A stretch of DNA of 44,279 nt from Alphaproteobacteria bacterium 32-64-14 (lineage in GTDB: Bacteria; Pseudomonadota; Alphaproteobacteria; Caulobacterales; Hyphomonadaceae). Numbering within the stretch: position 1 is the first letter of the stretch; every line of letters begins with the position of its first letter. The notes under the pieces were generated by a model. The model saw nothing but the letters and a program-made list of their open reading frames with translations. It had not been told where the DNA came from and did not search any database. This document shows, in pieces, positions 7,767 to 19,505 of this stretch. The DNA is taken from contig NCEM01000026.1 in NCBI GenBank assembly GCA_002280725.1, positions 1 to 44,279 on the forward strand. Direction: 5' to 3'. A program made the translations under genes and the position numbers.

Positions 7767-9002
7767 CTAGTTGGCCCAGTAGATGTGCTCCACATCGTCA
7801 CCGGCGCCTTCGAGATAGCCGTCGATGTCAATGCGAGAGCGGGCGGTCGCAGCCCATGCGGGTGGCAGATACTTTGCCTCCTGCGTGGCGTAGATCGTCT
7901 GCAACTCCTTCACCTTTTCCGGAAACTTGCCGGCGACGCTGAAGTGTTCGGCGGGATCGGTCGCGAGATCGAACAGCCAGACGCGATCCGGGTATTTCGC
8001 CGTCTGCCGTTTCCAGTCGCCATGGCGGATCGCGCGATAGTCTTCCTTGCGCCAGTAGAAGGTGCGGTTGAGCAGGCTGTCGGGCGCCTCACCGGTGAGA
8101 GCGGGCAGGATGTTCATCCCGTCATACTCGCGGTCTGCCGGCATTGTGCCGCCAGCGGCCGCCACAAAAGTCGGGAAGAAGTCGAGACTGGAAGCAACGC
8201 CTGGCAGGATCGTGCCCGGCATCACCTTCGCAGGCCATTGCATGAAGAAGGGCTTTGCCTTGTTGCGGTCAATGAAGCCCACGGCCTCGTCGCCCAGCTC
8301 TTCCGTCATGTATTTCTTCGCAGGAACCGGCTTGCCGTCGCGCCAGATGTTGGTGGTGAGGTTGGCGTACAGGTATCCATCGATGCCGCTCCACGGCAAC
8401 AGAACAGTCTTTACCGTGGGATCATCCGCCTTCGCGAACATGGCCGCGCCGCCGGGGAAGCCTACGAATTCGCCGAAGCCGCGTTGCGTCGGCGCCAGAA
8501 CCGGCGATGTGCCGAGATGCCACTTGCCGACAATACCGTTGTGATAACCCTGAGCCTTCAGCACCTCCGCCATCGTGATCTCGCTGAGCGGCAGGCCGTT
8601 CTTCTCCGGTGGCGGCGGATCGGTGGCCGGCAACACGACCGGCGGATGTTCTTCCTTCACATAGGCGCCGTCGCGCGCTCGCACGAAACCGGGCAGGTTA
8701 GGCAGCCATTCGAAGCCGAAGCGCGAGAAATTGCGGCCTGTCATCAGGGCCGCGCGTGAGGTCTAGCACACCGCGTCGCCGCTATAGCCCGTCTGGAATC
8801 GCGCGCCGCTATCGCCGATGGAATCGATGTTCGGCGTCTTCACCATGGGATTGCCGTTGATCGAGACATCGTAGTGGCCAAGGTCATCCGCAATGATCAG
8901 CACGATATTCGGCGGACCATCGGCGCGGGCTACCGGCTTGGCCGGGTCGCCGCCACACGCAGCTGCGACGAGCGCCGCAGCGAGAGCTGCCAATGTACGC
9001 AT
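7767..9002 (-). pseudogene. Sulfatase, disrupted by an amber codon in the active-site motif and an internal deletion
   Basis: Translation from the ATG at 9002 (GGAG eight bases upstream) gives a lipoprotein signal (LAAALVAAAC) and the sulfatase metal site IIADDLG. It then reaches the formylglycine motif, which should read C-x-P-S-R. Here it reads Cys79, TAG (8765-8763), Thr, Ser, Arg, then AALMTGR in the same frame. So the position after the catalytic cysteine is a stop and the usual proline is threonine. The frame stays open to 7767 and retains GIVGKWHLG. Near 8243 the text jumps from NKAKPFF directly to MQWPAKVMPG. The usual central block, including the His and Asp-Asn-Gly metal motif, is therefore missing in frame. 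Total length is 411 coding positions versus roughly 480-560 in the family. Loss of function is near certain. Confidence 0.88.
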
Positions 9003-9052
9003 AGCGGGTCTCCGTCCTGTTCCAGTTCCAGCCGCGCGCGTGCCGTGAGACA

Positions 9053-10069
9053 TCACGCAGCCTCCCCGCGCAGAGGCGCAAGGCATCCGGTGCGATCGAG
9101 CATGGGATCGAGCGCCGCCCGCGCCGTTTCCGGCAGCCCCGCATAGTCCTTGCGCAATGTCGCGAGGCACTTCGCCTGGTATTTGAAGGTGCCTTGAGTC
9201 CACGGCTTGCCCAGCAGTTCGACCGTGAACATCTCCTGTCCTGCCGCCGCAGCGCGAGCATTTGCGATCAGGAACGGGAAATAGACCTTGCCCGCAAACG
9301 CCAGCAGCTTTTCGATCGCCGGCGCCCAGGATGAAGCGGCATCACGCCACGCGCCATCGACGCCCGACGCATCCTCGATCTGCATCAGCCAGCGTGTTGT
9401 GAAAGGCGCGATCTCGCGCAGGAGATCGTTGGGCGTCGGGTCGACGATCAGCTGGGAGAACTGGCCGTACCAGGCAAACTCGGCAAGGCTCGGCCGCGAT
9501 CCGAAGAGAAAAGGCTGCTCCAGCACATGTTCTTCGAGGATGGCGAGCACCATGCGCAGGGTCTCGTCGATGAGCGGGGCATTCTCCGGCGTGCACCCCA
9601 CGATCGGCATGCGGCCAACCTGGCGGGCGCGGAAAGCGTCCGCAAAATCCTTCACGCCGGCAAAACCGCCGCCGCGCAAGCGATCGAAGGCAAGCCACTC
9701 GCTCATCTGCTTCTGATCGCGTGGCAGGTACCAACGCATGTGGAACATGAATTTGGCGCCCCACTCGTCGGCCATGTCCTCGAACAGAGAAGCAAGAAAT
9801 GCGTCGGCGGGATTGACCGGAACGATGCTGCGCTGGCCGGGATGAAGGGCTTCGAGTTCGTGCAGCATGGGCGTCGAGTCATTGTGATAGCTGCCGTCAG
9901 GATACTGAATCACCGGAATGACCGGCACCTTGACCGCGCTGCGTTCGCGATCGTGCTCGGGCGTGATCATGACCCAGGTGTGCGGGATGTGACGGTAGCG
10001 CATGATCGCACGCATCTTCAGGGAATAGGGCGATCCCAGTGCGCCAAGTATCCGGTAGGGATTCGACAT
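9053..10069 (-). CDS. Glutathione S-transferase family protein
   Basis: This is a 338-residue protein from the ATG at 10069, chosen because GGGAGG lies 6 bases upstream (GGGAGGATCACG). A longer reading frame to 10192 lacks a ribosome site. Residues 1-85 match a GST N-terminal thioredoxin fold: [19 protein letters not shown], then [13 protein letters not shown] with the cis-proline region, then [11 protein letters not shown]. Helical C-terminal sequence follows, including [19 protein letters not shown]. It is longer than ordinary GSTs (200-230 residues) because of extra C-terminal sequence. It lies 50 bases upstream of the sulfatase remnant on the same strand. The substrate is unknown. Confidence 0.8.
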   Translation of the reverse strand: MSNPYRILGALGSPYSLKMRAIMRYRHIPHTWVMITPEHDRERSAVKVPVIPVIQYPDGSYHNDSTPMLHELEALHPGQRSIVPVNPADAFLASLFEDMADEWGAKFMFHMRWYLPRDQKQMSEWLAFDRLRGGGFAGVKDFADAFRARQVGRMPIVGCTPENAPLIDETLRMVLAILEEHVLEQPFLFGSRPSLAEFAWYGQFSQLIVDPTPNDLLREIAPFTTRWLMQIEDASGVDGAWRDAASSWAPAIEKLLAFAGKVYFPFLIANARAAAAGQEMFTVELLGKPWTQGTFKYQAKCLATLRKDYAGLPETARAALDPMLDRTGCLAPLRGEAA

Positions 10070-10434
10070 CGTGATCCTCCCAAAAAGTGCGGCTGCCTGA
10101 CGGTGGGCGCAGGCAGCTATAATTCCGGTAGTTGCCATGGAGTTCAACGCCGCACGTGCGAGGATGGCCGTATAAAGCGTGCGCCATCGCACTTCTACGC
10201 GGCAGGTAGGCTCGTCCGGCTCGACGGTTCCTGATCGGCAATAACCCGGAAACGCGCTGCATAGCCGCTTGTCGCGTGATTGCCGCCATGGCGCCTGTCA
10301 TTTCAGATAGAGCGGCCGGGCGAAGGGATCGACTAACGTAGCGATATCAGTCGTGGCAGCGAACGCGATCGGTGGGCTGGACGCGCGCGGCAGGTGAACT
10401 AGCCTGCAGACACATGACGAGCAGAGGACACGAC
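10070..10434. other. Intergenic gap between divergent GST and crotonase genes
   Basis: No convincing gene is present in this 365-base gap. It should hold the two divergent promoters, but I could not place them with confidence. Confidence 0.5.
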
Positions 10435-12742
<2,308 letters not shown>

Positions 12743-12781
12743 TGCCACAATGACCAAACGCATCGGGAGAGGGATGCATGA

Positions 12782-13732
<951 letters not shown>

Positions 13733-13814
13733 TGCTGTCACCAGGACAAAAGGGTCCCGCAGGCTGGTTAGCGGTCGAATATCTTGTCCCTTTTTGAAGG
13801 TCTGAGAGATTTTT

Positions 13815-13840
13815 TGGAATAAACCGTCGGCCCGCCCGTC
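13815..13840 (+). promoter_or_regulatory. ECF-sigma promoter before the Ala/Gly/Ser-rich gene
   Basis: The -35-like element TGGAATAAACC (13815-13825) is followed by CGTC at 13837-13840. The GGAAT-to-CGTC distance is 21 bases start to start, identical to two other sites at the sigma gene. The predicted transcript starts about 25 bases upstream of the ATG at 13873. Confidence 0.65.
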
Positions 13841-13872
13841 TCCCTCGCAGATGCCAGCAAGGGAGTTCCACC

Positions 13873-14610
13873 ATGGCGCGCACTCACAACCTGAAAATCC
13901 TTCTTCTCGCCGGCGCCACGCTGGCGCTGAGCCCTGCGGCGGTGGCGCAAGTGTCCGTCGGCGCCAGCGGCGGCTTCGGCGGCAACGCCTCTGCTTCAAA
14001 GGAGTCCTCGCAAACTGCGGCCGGCGGCGGCGGAAGCGTGTCTGCGCAGGCCGGTTCGACCAACGCCAGCATCTCGGGCGGCGGTAGCGCCAACGGCAAT
14101 GCCAGCAATCGCGGCGCTTCGGGTAATTCCGGCGGCGGCCTTGGCGGCGCGGCGAACACCAACGCCATCACCAACGCCACGACGGCGGCGACTGGCACGG
14201 CCAACCAGACGCGTGATCGCGCCGAAGGCGCGGCGGGTACGGTTGCGGCCAAGGCCGAAGCCGCCAAGTCAGCGACTGTCTCCTCCGCACAGCAAGCCAA
14301 GGCCGGCGCAACCGGAGCCGTGCAAGGCGCCGTGCAGACGGCGAAGCAATCGGGTCAGTCGACGGGCGATGCTGCGCAATCGGCCGCTGGCTCGGCTCAG
14401 GGCGCCGCGGCCGCCAACGTGACGCAGGACGCCACGGCCGCGCTCAACAGCGCCGTCAGCGGCGAGATCGCGGGCTCGATCAACGGCGCAGTCGCCGGTG
14501 AGATCGCGGCGAGCGTCAGCAAGGAAGTGAGCAACGCGATCAAGACCGGCATCGCGAACGATGTGTCCGCCAACATCGCCAAGGACGTTCGTGGCGGACT
14601 TGGCTTCTAA
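13873..14610 (+). CDS. Secreted Ala/Gly/Ser-rich low-complexity protein, function unknown
   Basis: This 245-residue protein starts at 13873 with GGGAG eight bases upstream. The signal peptide ends at AAVAQ (about residue 25). The mature part is built almost only of Ala, Gly, Ser, Asn, Thr and Gln. Residues 30-105 are Gly/Ser/Asn-rich. Residues 115-190 are Ala/Gln-rich with scattered Lys and no aromatics, probably helical or coiled. The last 60 residues contain amphipathic repeats (SGEIAGSINGAVAGEIAASV). The protein ends in phenylalanine. I recognise no family. It sits 63 bases before an outer-membrane barrel gene and carries a promoter like that of the nearby ECF sigma gene, so it is probably a surface or periplasmic structural protein of that regulon. 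Confidence 0.8.
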   Translation: MARTHNLKILLLAGATLALSPAAVAQVSVGASGGFGGNASASKESSQTAAGGGGSVSAQAGSTNASISGGGSANGNASNRGASGNSGGGLGGAANTNAITNATTAATGTANQTRDRAEGAAGTVAAKAEAAKSATVSSAQQAKAGATGAVQGAVQTAKQSGQSTGDAAQSAAGSAQGAAAANVTQDATAALNSAVSGEIAGSINGAVAGEIAASVSKEVSNAIKTGIANDVSANIAKDVRGGLGF

Positions 14611-14673
14611 CCCATTCGACCTGGATGGACCGGCGGCGCTCAGGCGCTGCCGATCCTGCATATGGAGATGCTC

Positions 14674-15609
14674 ATGTCTTACCTGAACAGGCTAGCGGGC
14701 AGTGCGGGAGCCTGCGCTCTGGTTTTCCTTGCGGCTTCCGCCAACGCGCAGGAAGCAGATACCTTGGGCGGGGATGGCGTTTTCCGTTTCGAGGGCAAGG
14801 TCGGCGCGGAGTACAACTCCAACGTCGCCGTACAGGATCTCGACACCAACACGGGGCAGGGCGACTGGGCCGCGACGTTCAGCGGCCTCGTCGAGGCAAG
14901 TGGCCAACCCATCGACAAGCTCACTCTGCGTGGCGGCTACGAATTTTCGCAGACCGTGCATGACGAGTTCAGCGCGTTCGATCTCACGCTGCACCGCGGC
15001 TTTGCCGAAGTGGCGTACGATTTCGATTTTGCCACGCTCGGTGTGCTGGGCAACGTGGCCCAGGCCAACCTCGATGGCGACAGCTACCTGACCTTTACGC
15101 AGATCTCGCCCTACATGTCTAAGCAGTTCGGCGACGCGCTGTTCGTGCGGTTGTCCTATGCCGCAACCGACAAGTCTTTTGACGGACGGCCGACGCGCGA
15201 CGCAACGTCCGACACCATCGCGGCGGACGCCTATTTCTTCCTCGATGGCGCCCGCCGCTACATCGCCATCGGCGGCAAGGCGATCGAGGAAGACGCCAAT
15301 TCGGATGAGCTCGATTTTGGCGGCGGCTCGGCCCGCATCCGCTTCGTGCAGCGCTTCGATGCCCTGGACCGCGAGATGACATTCCGTGCCGGCGCCGAAT
15401 ACGAGCAGCGCAACTACGACAACACCACGCCGATCATCGGCACGCCGCGTGAGGACAAGCGCGCCGGTGTTGATGTCTCACTTGAAGCGCCGATCTCCGG
15501 CAACGTGTTTGTGGAAGGCTCGTACCGCTACGGCGGATATCAGTCGAACCTCGCATCCGCCGACTACGACGAGCACGTGACCTCGCTGAAGCTGGGCGTG
15601 AAATACTGA
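14674..15609 (+). CDS. Outer-membrane beta-barrel protein
   Basis: This 311-residue protein starts at the ATG at 14674, which has GGAG six bases upstream. In-frame ATGs at 14662 and 14668 are less well placed. A signal peptide ends at ANAQE. The mature part shows alternating polar and hydrophobic beta-strands (FRFEGKVGAEYNSNV, LTLRGGYEFSQTV, RHYIAIGGKA-like segments) and ends GVKY with a terminal aromatic residue. This suits an outer-membrane barrel of roughly 12-14 strands, similar in style to the barrels of surface-lipoprotein assembly modulators, though I cannot assign it firmly. It is the second gene after the ECF-type promoter at 13815 and may anchor or export the Ala/Gly/Ser-rich protein. 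Confidence 0.78.
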   Translation: MSYLNRLAGSAGACALVFLAASANAQEADTLGGDGVFRFEGKVGAEYNSNVAVQDLDTNTGQGDWAATFSGLVEASGQPIDKLTLRGGYEFSQTVHDEFSAFDLTLHRGFAEVAYDFDFATLGVLGNVAQANLDGDSYLTFTQISPYMSKQFGDALFVRLSYAATDKSFDGRPTRDATSDTIAADAYFFLDGARRYIAIGGKAIEEDANSDELDFGGGSARIRFVQRFDALDREMTFRAGAEYEQRNYDNTTPIIGTPREDKRAGVDVSLEAPISGNVFVEGSYRYGGYQSNLASADYDEHVTSLKLGVKY

Positions 15610-15617
15610 GCGCAGCC

Positions 15618-16982
15618 TCAGGAGGCGGGCTTCACCAGGCCATAGCCATAGGTGTTGTCCCGCCCCTTCGCGCCGAGATCTACGGCCCGGGCGATCAGCG
15701 CCTGAACAGCGGCCGAGGCGGAACTGCCGGTGCGCGCCACCTGCTGCGCGATGGCGGCGGCGACAACGGGTACGGCAAAGGATGTGCCGGTTTCCTGGCC
15801 ATAGCCGCCCTTCGGCAAGGCCACCGGCGCCTCGACGCCCCAGGCTGCAAAATCAACCTGCGGCCCTTGGTTGGCCCAGCGATAAACGGTGTTGCGTCGG
15901 TCAACCGCAGTGACGGCGATCACAGGCTCGAAGGCGGCGGGATAAAGCGGCTTTGCTGATGGGCCGTCATTGCCGACGGCGGCGACGATGATCATGCCGC
16001 GCTTCGACAAAGCATCGATCATGGCCCCCAGCACCTGATTGGGCGGGCCGGCCAAACTCATGTTCACCACCTGAACATTTTCCGCAGCCATCCAGTCGAG
16101 TGCGTTGACCAGTGCAGACGTGGTGGCGCCGGTGGCCCCGCTTTCCCCCTGATAAAACACGGACGCTGAAACAAGCCGGGCGTCGGGCAGGAGGCCGCGA
16201 TGGTCGCGCTCCTTGCCGACGAGCAGCGAGGCGATGGCCGTGCCATGCGCGGTCGGGCGGGCATTGGAGCTGTCGACAAAATCGCGCTCGGAAATATTCG
16301 CGCGGGCAAGCGCCGGGTGCTTTTTCACAAGAGCCGTGTCGATCAGGCCTATCGTGACCTTGCCGCCACCACCGCCCTGCGGGGCAGGAGCAGGCGAGGG
16401 CGCAAACTCGAAGTCTGGCGCCGGGCCGCTGCGCTCGTCGAAGATGTGGTTGCGGTCAGCCGCCGTGGCGCCAAGGCTGCGCAGCAGCGCTTCGGCCCGG
16501 CCAGGCAGGTTGTCATTGTCGGAGACAACGACACGCACCAGCACGAGTCCGGTGGACGACAGTGTGCGGCGGCTGATGATCTGGACGTTGGCGGCCTGAA
16601 GCGCGGGCAGCTGATCCGGCGACAGAAGCGCGATCCATTCGTGATCGAGCGCGCGCCAGTTGTCCTCGACAACCACCTCCTTGCGCGCCGGCAGAAGGGG
16701 CAGGTCGAGCAACGGATCAAGAAGCGCCTTCGGCAGGTCCTTGGCGTCCAGCAGCTTTTCCACGGCCCTGTCGACGCGGCCCGTGATCGGGTCGGTCACG
16801 GCGCGGTCGACCGCCCGGTCCACGGTGCGGTCGATGGCGTCATCGATTCCCCGGAGGATGTTTCCATCGCCGAGGCCTGGCAGCTGCGCGAATGCCGTGG
16901 GCGCGAACGCCGCCGGGGCAAAGGCCAGGGCGATTGCGAACAGAAGCACCTGCTTTTTCAGTGGAAACCGGCCAGTGCTCAA
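15618..16982 (-). CDS. Subtilisin-like serine protease (S8 family), secreted
   Basis: This is a 454-residue secreted protease. I place the start at a TTG at 16982 because AAAGGG lies seven bases upstream and a good signal peptide follows (KKQVLLFAIALAFAPAAFA, ending TAFAQ). The longer open frame to 17333 would overlap the divergent sigma gene. Residues 45-80 hold a degenerate DRAVDRAV-type helical repeat, and a prodomain-like region runs to about 205. The catalytic domain has Asp215 (GLIDTA), His246 (TAHGTAIAS), oxyanion Asn338 (AAVGNDG) and Ser401 (GTSFAVP), so it should be active. It ends eight bases from the convergent barrel gene. An ECF-type promoter at 17019-17043 points to it, so it is probably in the sigma-factor regulon. 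Confidence 0.9.
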   Translation of the reverse strand: MSTGRFPLKKQVLLFAIALAFAPAAFAPTAFAQLPGLGDGNILRGIDDAIDRTVDRAVDRAVTDPITGRVDRAVEKLLDAKDLPKALLDPLLDLPLLPARKEVVVEDNWRALDHEWIALLSPDQLPALQAANVQIISRRTLSSTGLVLVRVVVSDNDNLPGRAEALLRSLGATAADRNHIFDERSGPAPDFEFAPSPAPAPQGGGGGKVTIGLIDTALVKKHPALARANISERDFVDSSNARPTAHGTAIASLLVGKERDHRGLLPDARLVSASVFYQGESGATGATTSALVNALDWMAAENVQVVNMSLAGPPNQVLGAMIDALSKRGMIIVAAVGNDGPSAKPLYPAAFEPVIAVTAVDRRNTVYRWANQGPQVDFAAWGVEAPVALPKGGYGQETGTSFAVPVVAAAIAQQVARTGSSASAAVQALIARAVDLGAKGRDNTYGYGLVKPAS

Positions 16983-17018
16983 GCGGGAACCCTTTTCAGC
17001 TCTTGCATCAAGCCAGCT

Positions 17019-17043
17019 GACGATTGAGGACGGATAAAATTCC
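17019..17043 (-). promoter_or_regulatory. ECF-sigma promoter before the S8 protease
   Basis: On the minus strand GGAATTTTATC begins at 17043 and CGTC occupies 17022-17019. The start-to-start distance is 21 bases, identical to the two plus-strand sites. The transcript would begin about 30 bases upstream of the TTG start. Confidence 0.6.
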
Positions 17044-17052
17044 AGTTCCAGA

Positions 17053-17078
17053 TGGAATAAACCCAGCAACCAGACGTC
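17053..17078 (+). promoter_or_regulatory. Autoregulatory ECF-sigma promoter
   Basis: TGGAATAAACC (17053-17063) matches the site at 13815 base for base and CGTC follows at 17075-17078 with the same 21-base offset. The ATG of the sigma gene lies only 10 bases beyond CGTC and has no ribosome site, so the message is probably leaderless or nearly so. Confidence 0.65.
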
Positions 17079-17088
17079 ATAGCACCAG

Positions 17089-17586
17089 ATGGCTCGGGAT
17101 CGGACAGAATTGCACAGGGATCTGGTGGCGCTGGTTCCGCAGCTGAGGCGCTTTGCATACGCGCTGACGCGCCATGCGGATGACGCTGACGATCTCGTGC
17201 AGGCCACGATGGAACGGGTGCTATCGCGCCCAATGCCGGATGACGTCGAACTGGTGAAATGGATGTTCAGAGTAAGCCGTAATATCTGGTTTGATGACCT
17301 CCGCTCAAGGAAGGTGCGCCGCGACGCCGCCAAGGAGATCGCGGCAGACGTGATGCTCGATGCTTCAACCGAAGAACGGGTGGCGGCTCAGGCCATGCTG
17401 AGGCGGGCACAGGAAGGGATCGACGCCTTGCCGCAAGAACAGCGCGAAGTTTTAGCGATGGTCGCAATCGCCGGCATGGCCTATCGCGAAGCCGCCGAAA
17501 CGCTGTCCATTCCAATCGGCACCGTGATGAGCCGTCTCGCGCGTGCACGCGCAGCGCTCGCTGCTCACCTGGAGGCAGTGTCATGA
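17089..17586 (+). CDS. ECF RNA polymerase sigma factor (RpoE-like)
   Basis: This is a 165-residue sigma-70 family factor with region 2 and region 4 only. Region 2 is recognisable by LRRFAYALTRHADDADDLVQ and WMFRVSRNIWFDDLRSRK. Region 4 is recognisable by LPQEQREVLAMVAIAGMAYR and IPIGTVMSRLARARAAL. It directs polymerase to a small set of envelope promoters. It overlaps the anti-sigma gene by four bases (ATGA) and is divergent from the S8 protease. An identical promoter motif before itself and before 13873 implies autoregulation. Confidence 0.93.
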   Translation: MARDRTELHRDLVALVPQLRRFAYALTRHADDADDLVQATMERVLSRPMPDDVELVKWMFRVSRNIWFDDLRSRKVRRDAAKEIAADVMLDASTEERVAAQAMLRRAQEGIDALPQEQREVLAMVAIAGMAYREAAETLSIPIGTVMSRLARARAALAAHLEAVS

Positions 17587-18341
17587 CAGACCGGATCTGG
17601 ACAGACGAACAGCTCTCCGCTTTCCTCGATGGCGAACTCACGCCGCAGGAGATGGAAGCGCTGTCGCAGGATCTCGAGGCGGACGCCGCGCTCGCTGGCC
17701 GCATGGAAAAGCTGGGCACGGCAAACGCCGTATATCGCGACGCCATTGGCGGGATCGATAACGCGCCGCTGAAGGCAAGCCTCAAGGCCGCCATGGACAC
17801 GCCGCCGACAGCGCAGGTGATCGCGTTCAAGCCGCGCAGCATCAGCGCCTTTGTCATGGAGCATCGCGCCATAGCAGCCTCGCTGCTGTGCGCGGCGGCT
17901 GTATGGGGCGTCACGTCGGCCACGTCGACTGACTCGCAATCCGATCTTCTCGCCCCCGGCCCTGACGGCCTGATCGTGGCGAGCTCTCCCCTGCACCAGA
18001 TGCTCGAAGTGGCCGCAACTGGCGAGGTCAGCAAGGTCGGGAATGCCGCTGCCGTTCCCCGGCTGACCTTCGCAGCCGACGATGGCGCTTTCTGCCGCCA
18101 GTTCGACGTCACAACCGAGGACGGCTCGTCCGCCGCGATTGCCTGCCGGGAAGATGGCGTCTGGCGCACACAGGTCGTGGCCTATCAACTCGCCAAGCCA
18201 CTCGGCGAGTTTCAGACAGCCTCCGCCGCCCGCGCGCCCGCGCTCGAAGCTTTTCTGGACGCGCACATGCCAGGCGCGCCTTTGAACGCTGAACAGGAAG
18301 CCATGCTTCTGCAGCGCAAGTGGGCGCCGTCGCAGCGCTGA
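17583..18341 (+). CDS. Transmembrane anti-sigma factor
   Basis: This 252-residue protein has an N-terminal anti-sigma domain (TDEQLSAFLDGELTPQEME, residues 7-25), then one transmembrane helix at about residues 96-113 (IAASLLCAAAVWGVTSA). A periplasmic C-terminal domain follows that contains two cysteines (GAFCRQF and AIACRED). It should hold the upstream sigma factor inactive at the membrane until an envelope signal arrives. The ATGA overlap ensures coupled synthesis. No HxxxCxxC zinc motif is visible in the N-terminal domain, so it is not a ZAS-type redox switch. The signal is unknown, and control by proteolysis would be typical. Confidence 0.85.
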   Translation: MTDRIWTDEQLSAFLDGELTPQEMEALSQDLEADAALAGRMEKLGTANAVYRDAIGGIDNAPLKASLKAAMDTPPTAQVIAFKPRSISAFVMEHRAIAASLLCAAAVWGVTSATSTDSQSDLLAPGPDGLIVASSPLHQMLEVAATGEVSKVGNAAAVPRLTFAADDGAFCRQFDVTTEDGSSAAIACREDGVWRTQVVAYQLAKPLGEFQTASAARAPALEAFLDAHMPGAPLNAEQEAMLLQRKWAPSQR

Positions 18342-18367
18342 CGCACAGCAGCGAGTTTCACCACAGG

Positions 18368-19501
18368 CTACCGGGACTTGCCCCGACCCTCGATCGGCCA
18401 GATGTCGACCAGCGTGTCGCCGCGTACAACGTGATAGAAGTCGTAGAGGTTCACGGTCGGATCGCAATGCGGGGCCGCCAGCGTCACGATCGAGCCGACC
18501 GGCGGAGACGTCTCGCCAAAAAGCACAAGGCCGTGCTCGTCGCCCATGAAGTGATACGGCGCTCCGGCCGGCGCCCCCGCGAGCACGGTTGGCGGGCCAC
18601 CATCCGTCGACATGGCCTTGAAGCCCGCATCAATCGTGCCAAGGCCAGGCGTGTTGGCGCTCACCACACGCGCGTCGATCAACAGCGAGGTCGCAAAGCC
18701 CGGCGTGCCTTCGCCGCTGATGTCGCAGTCGTTATACTGCCGATCCATAAAAACGTACGAGCCTGTCTGAAGCTCGTTCAGCAGGCCAAGTTCAACGTCG
18801 ATCCGGTGCGTTCCCGTGCCGCCACCGGTAATGATGCCCGGCGCAAACCCGGCATCCGTCAGCGCGGTGACGATACCACGCAGATAGTCCGTACGGTCGA
18901 TTATGTCTGTGCGGCGCTCGGCATAACTCTCGATGTGCTGCTGGCGGCCGCAGTAATACTGAACGCCAATCAGGTTGAGCTGAGGCAAGTCGGCAATGGC
19001 CTGCGCCAGAGCGACGGCGGCCTCGGCGGACGCGACACCGGTACGGCGTACGCCGGGGTCGACGTCGATCAGCACATTCAGCCGTTTGCCCGAACCCGTA
19101 GCAGCAGCCAGGGCGCGGGCGTTATCGGGATTGTCCACGGCGACTTCGAGGTCTGGAATCTTCTGGTTGAGCGCAATCAACCGCTCAATTGCGGGCGCGG
19201 AGACGACAGGCGAGGTGATCAGGATGCTCGCGATCCCACCCGCCGCCATCGCCTCGGCCTCGCCCAGCTTGGCGCAACAGACGCCAACGGCGCCGGCTGC
19301 AACCTGACGGCGAGCGATCTCGGCGCACTTGTGTGTCTTGGCGTGGGGACGCAGGCGAAGGCCGCTGGCCTTCGCATAGGCCGCCATGTCGGCGACATTC
19401 TTCTCGAAAGCATCGAGGTCGATCACCAGCACCGGAGTGTTGAAGGAACGGCGCCCACCTTGCTGGTTGATCAGGTGCGCGTGAAGGTCGCGATCGTTCA
19501 T
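18368..19501 (-). CDS. PLP-dependent D-threonine aldolase / D-serine dehydratase-like enzyme
   Basis: This 377-residue enzyme has an alanine-racemase-type N-terminal barrel. The PLP lysine lies in LRPHAKTHKC near the N-terminus and the metal-binding signature AAPHCDPTVNLYDFY is near the C-terminus. The latter is characteristic of D-threonine aldolases and DSD1-type D-serine dehydratases, which cleave or dehydrate D-3-hydroxy amino acids. The start at 19501 follows AGGCAGG and lies four bases after the upstream oxidase stop, so it is the last gene of the five-gene operon. The exact substrate is not known, but the uptake genes upstream suggest an imported compound is degraded. Confidence 0.88.
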   Translation of the reverse strand: MNDRDLHAHLINQQGGRRSFNTPVLVIDLDAFEKNVADMAAYAKASGLRLRPHAKTHKCAEIARRQVAAGAVGVCCAKLGEAEAMAAGGIASILITSPVVSAPAIERLIALNQKIPDLEVAVDNPDNARALAAATGSGKRLNVLIDVDPGVRRTGVASAEAAVALAQAIADLPQLNLIGVQYYCGRQQHIESYAERRTDIIDRTDYLRGIVTALTDAGFAPGIITGGGTGTHRIDVELGLLNELQTGSYVFMDRQYNDCDISGEGTPGFATSLLIDARVVSANTPGLGTIDAGFKAMSTDGGPPTVLAGAPAGAPYHFMGDEHGLVLFGETSPPVGSIVTLAAPHCDPTVNLYDFYHVVRGDTLVDIWPIEGRGKSR

Positions 19502-19505
19502 CGTG

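Noticed and set aside
8763..8765. TAG in the sulfatase as a recoded sense codon
   Set aside because: Neighbouring genes (TonB receptor, dctQ, dctM, NMO) end with TAG as a normal stop, and a second lesion in the same gene makes plain decay more likely.
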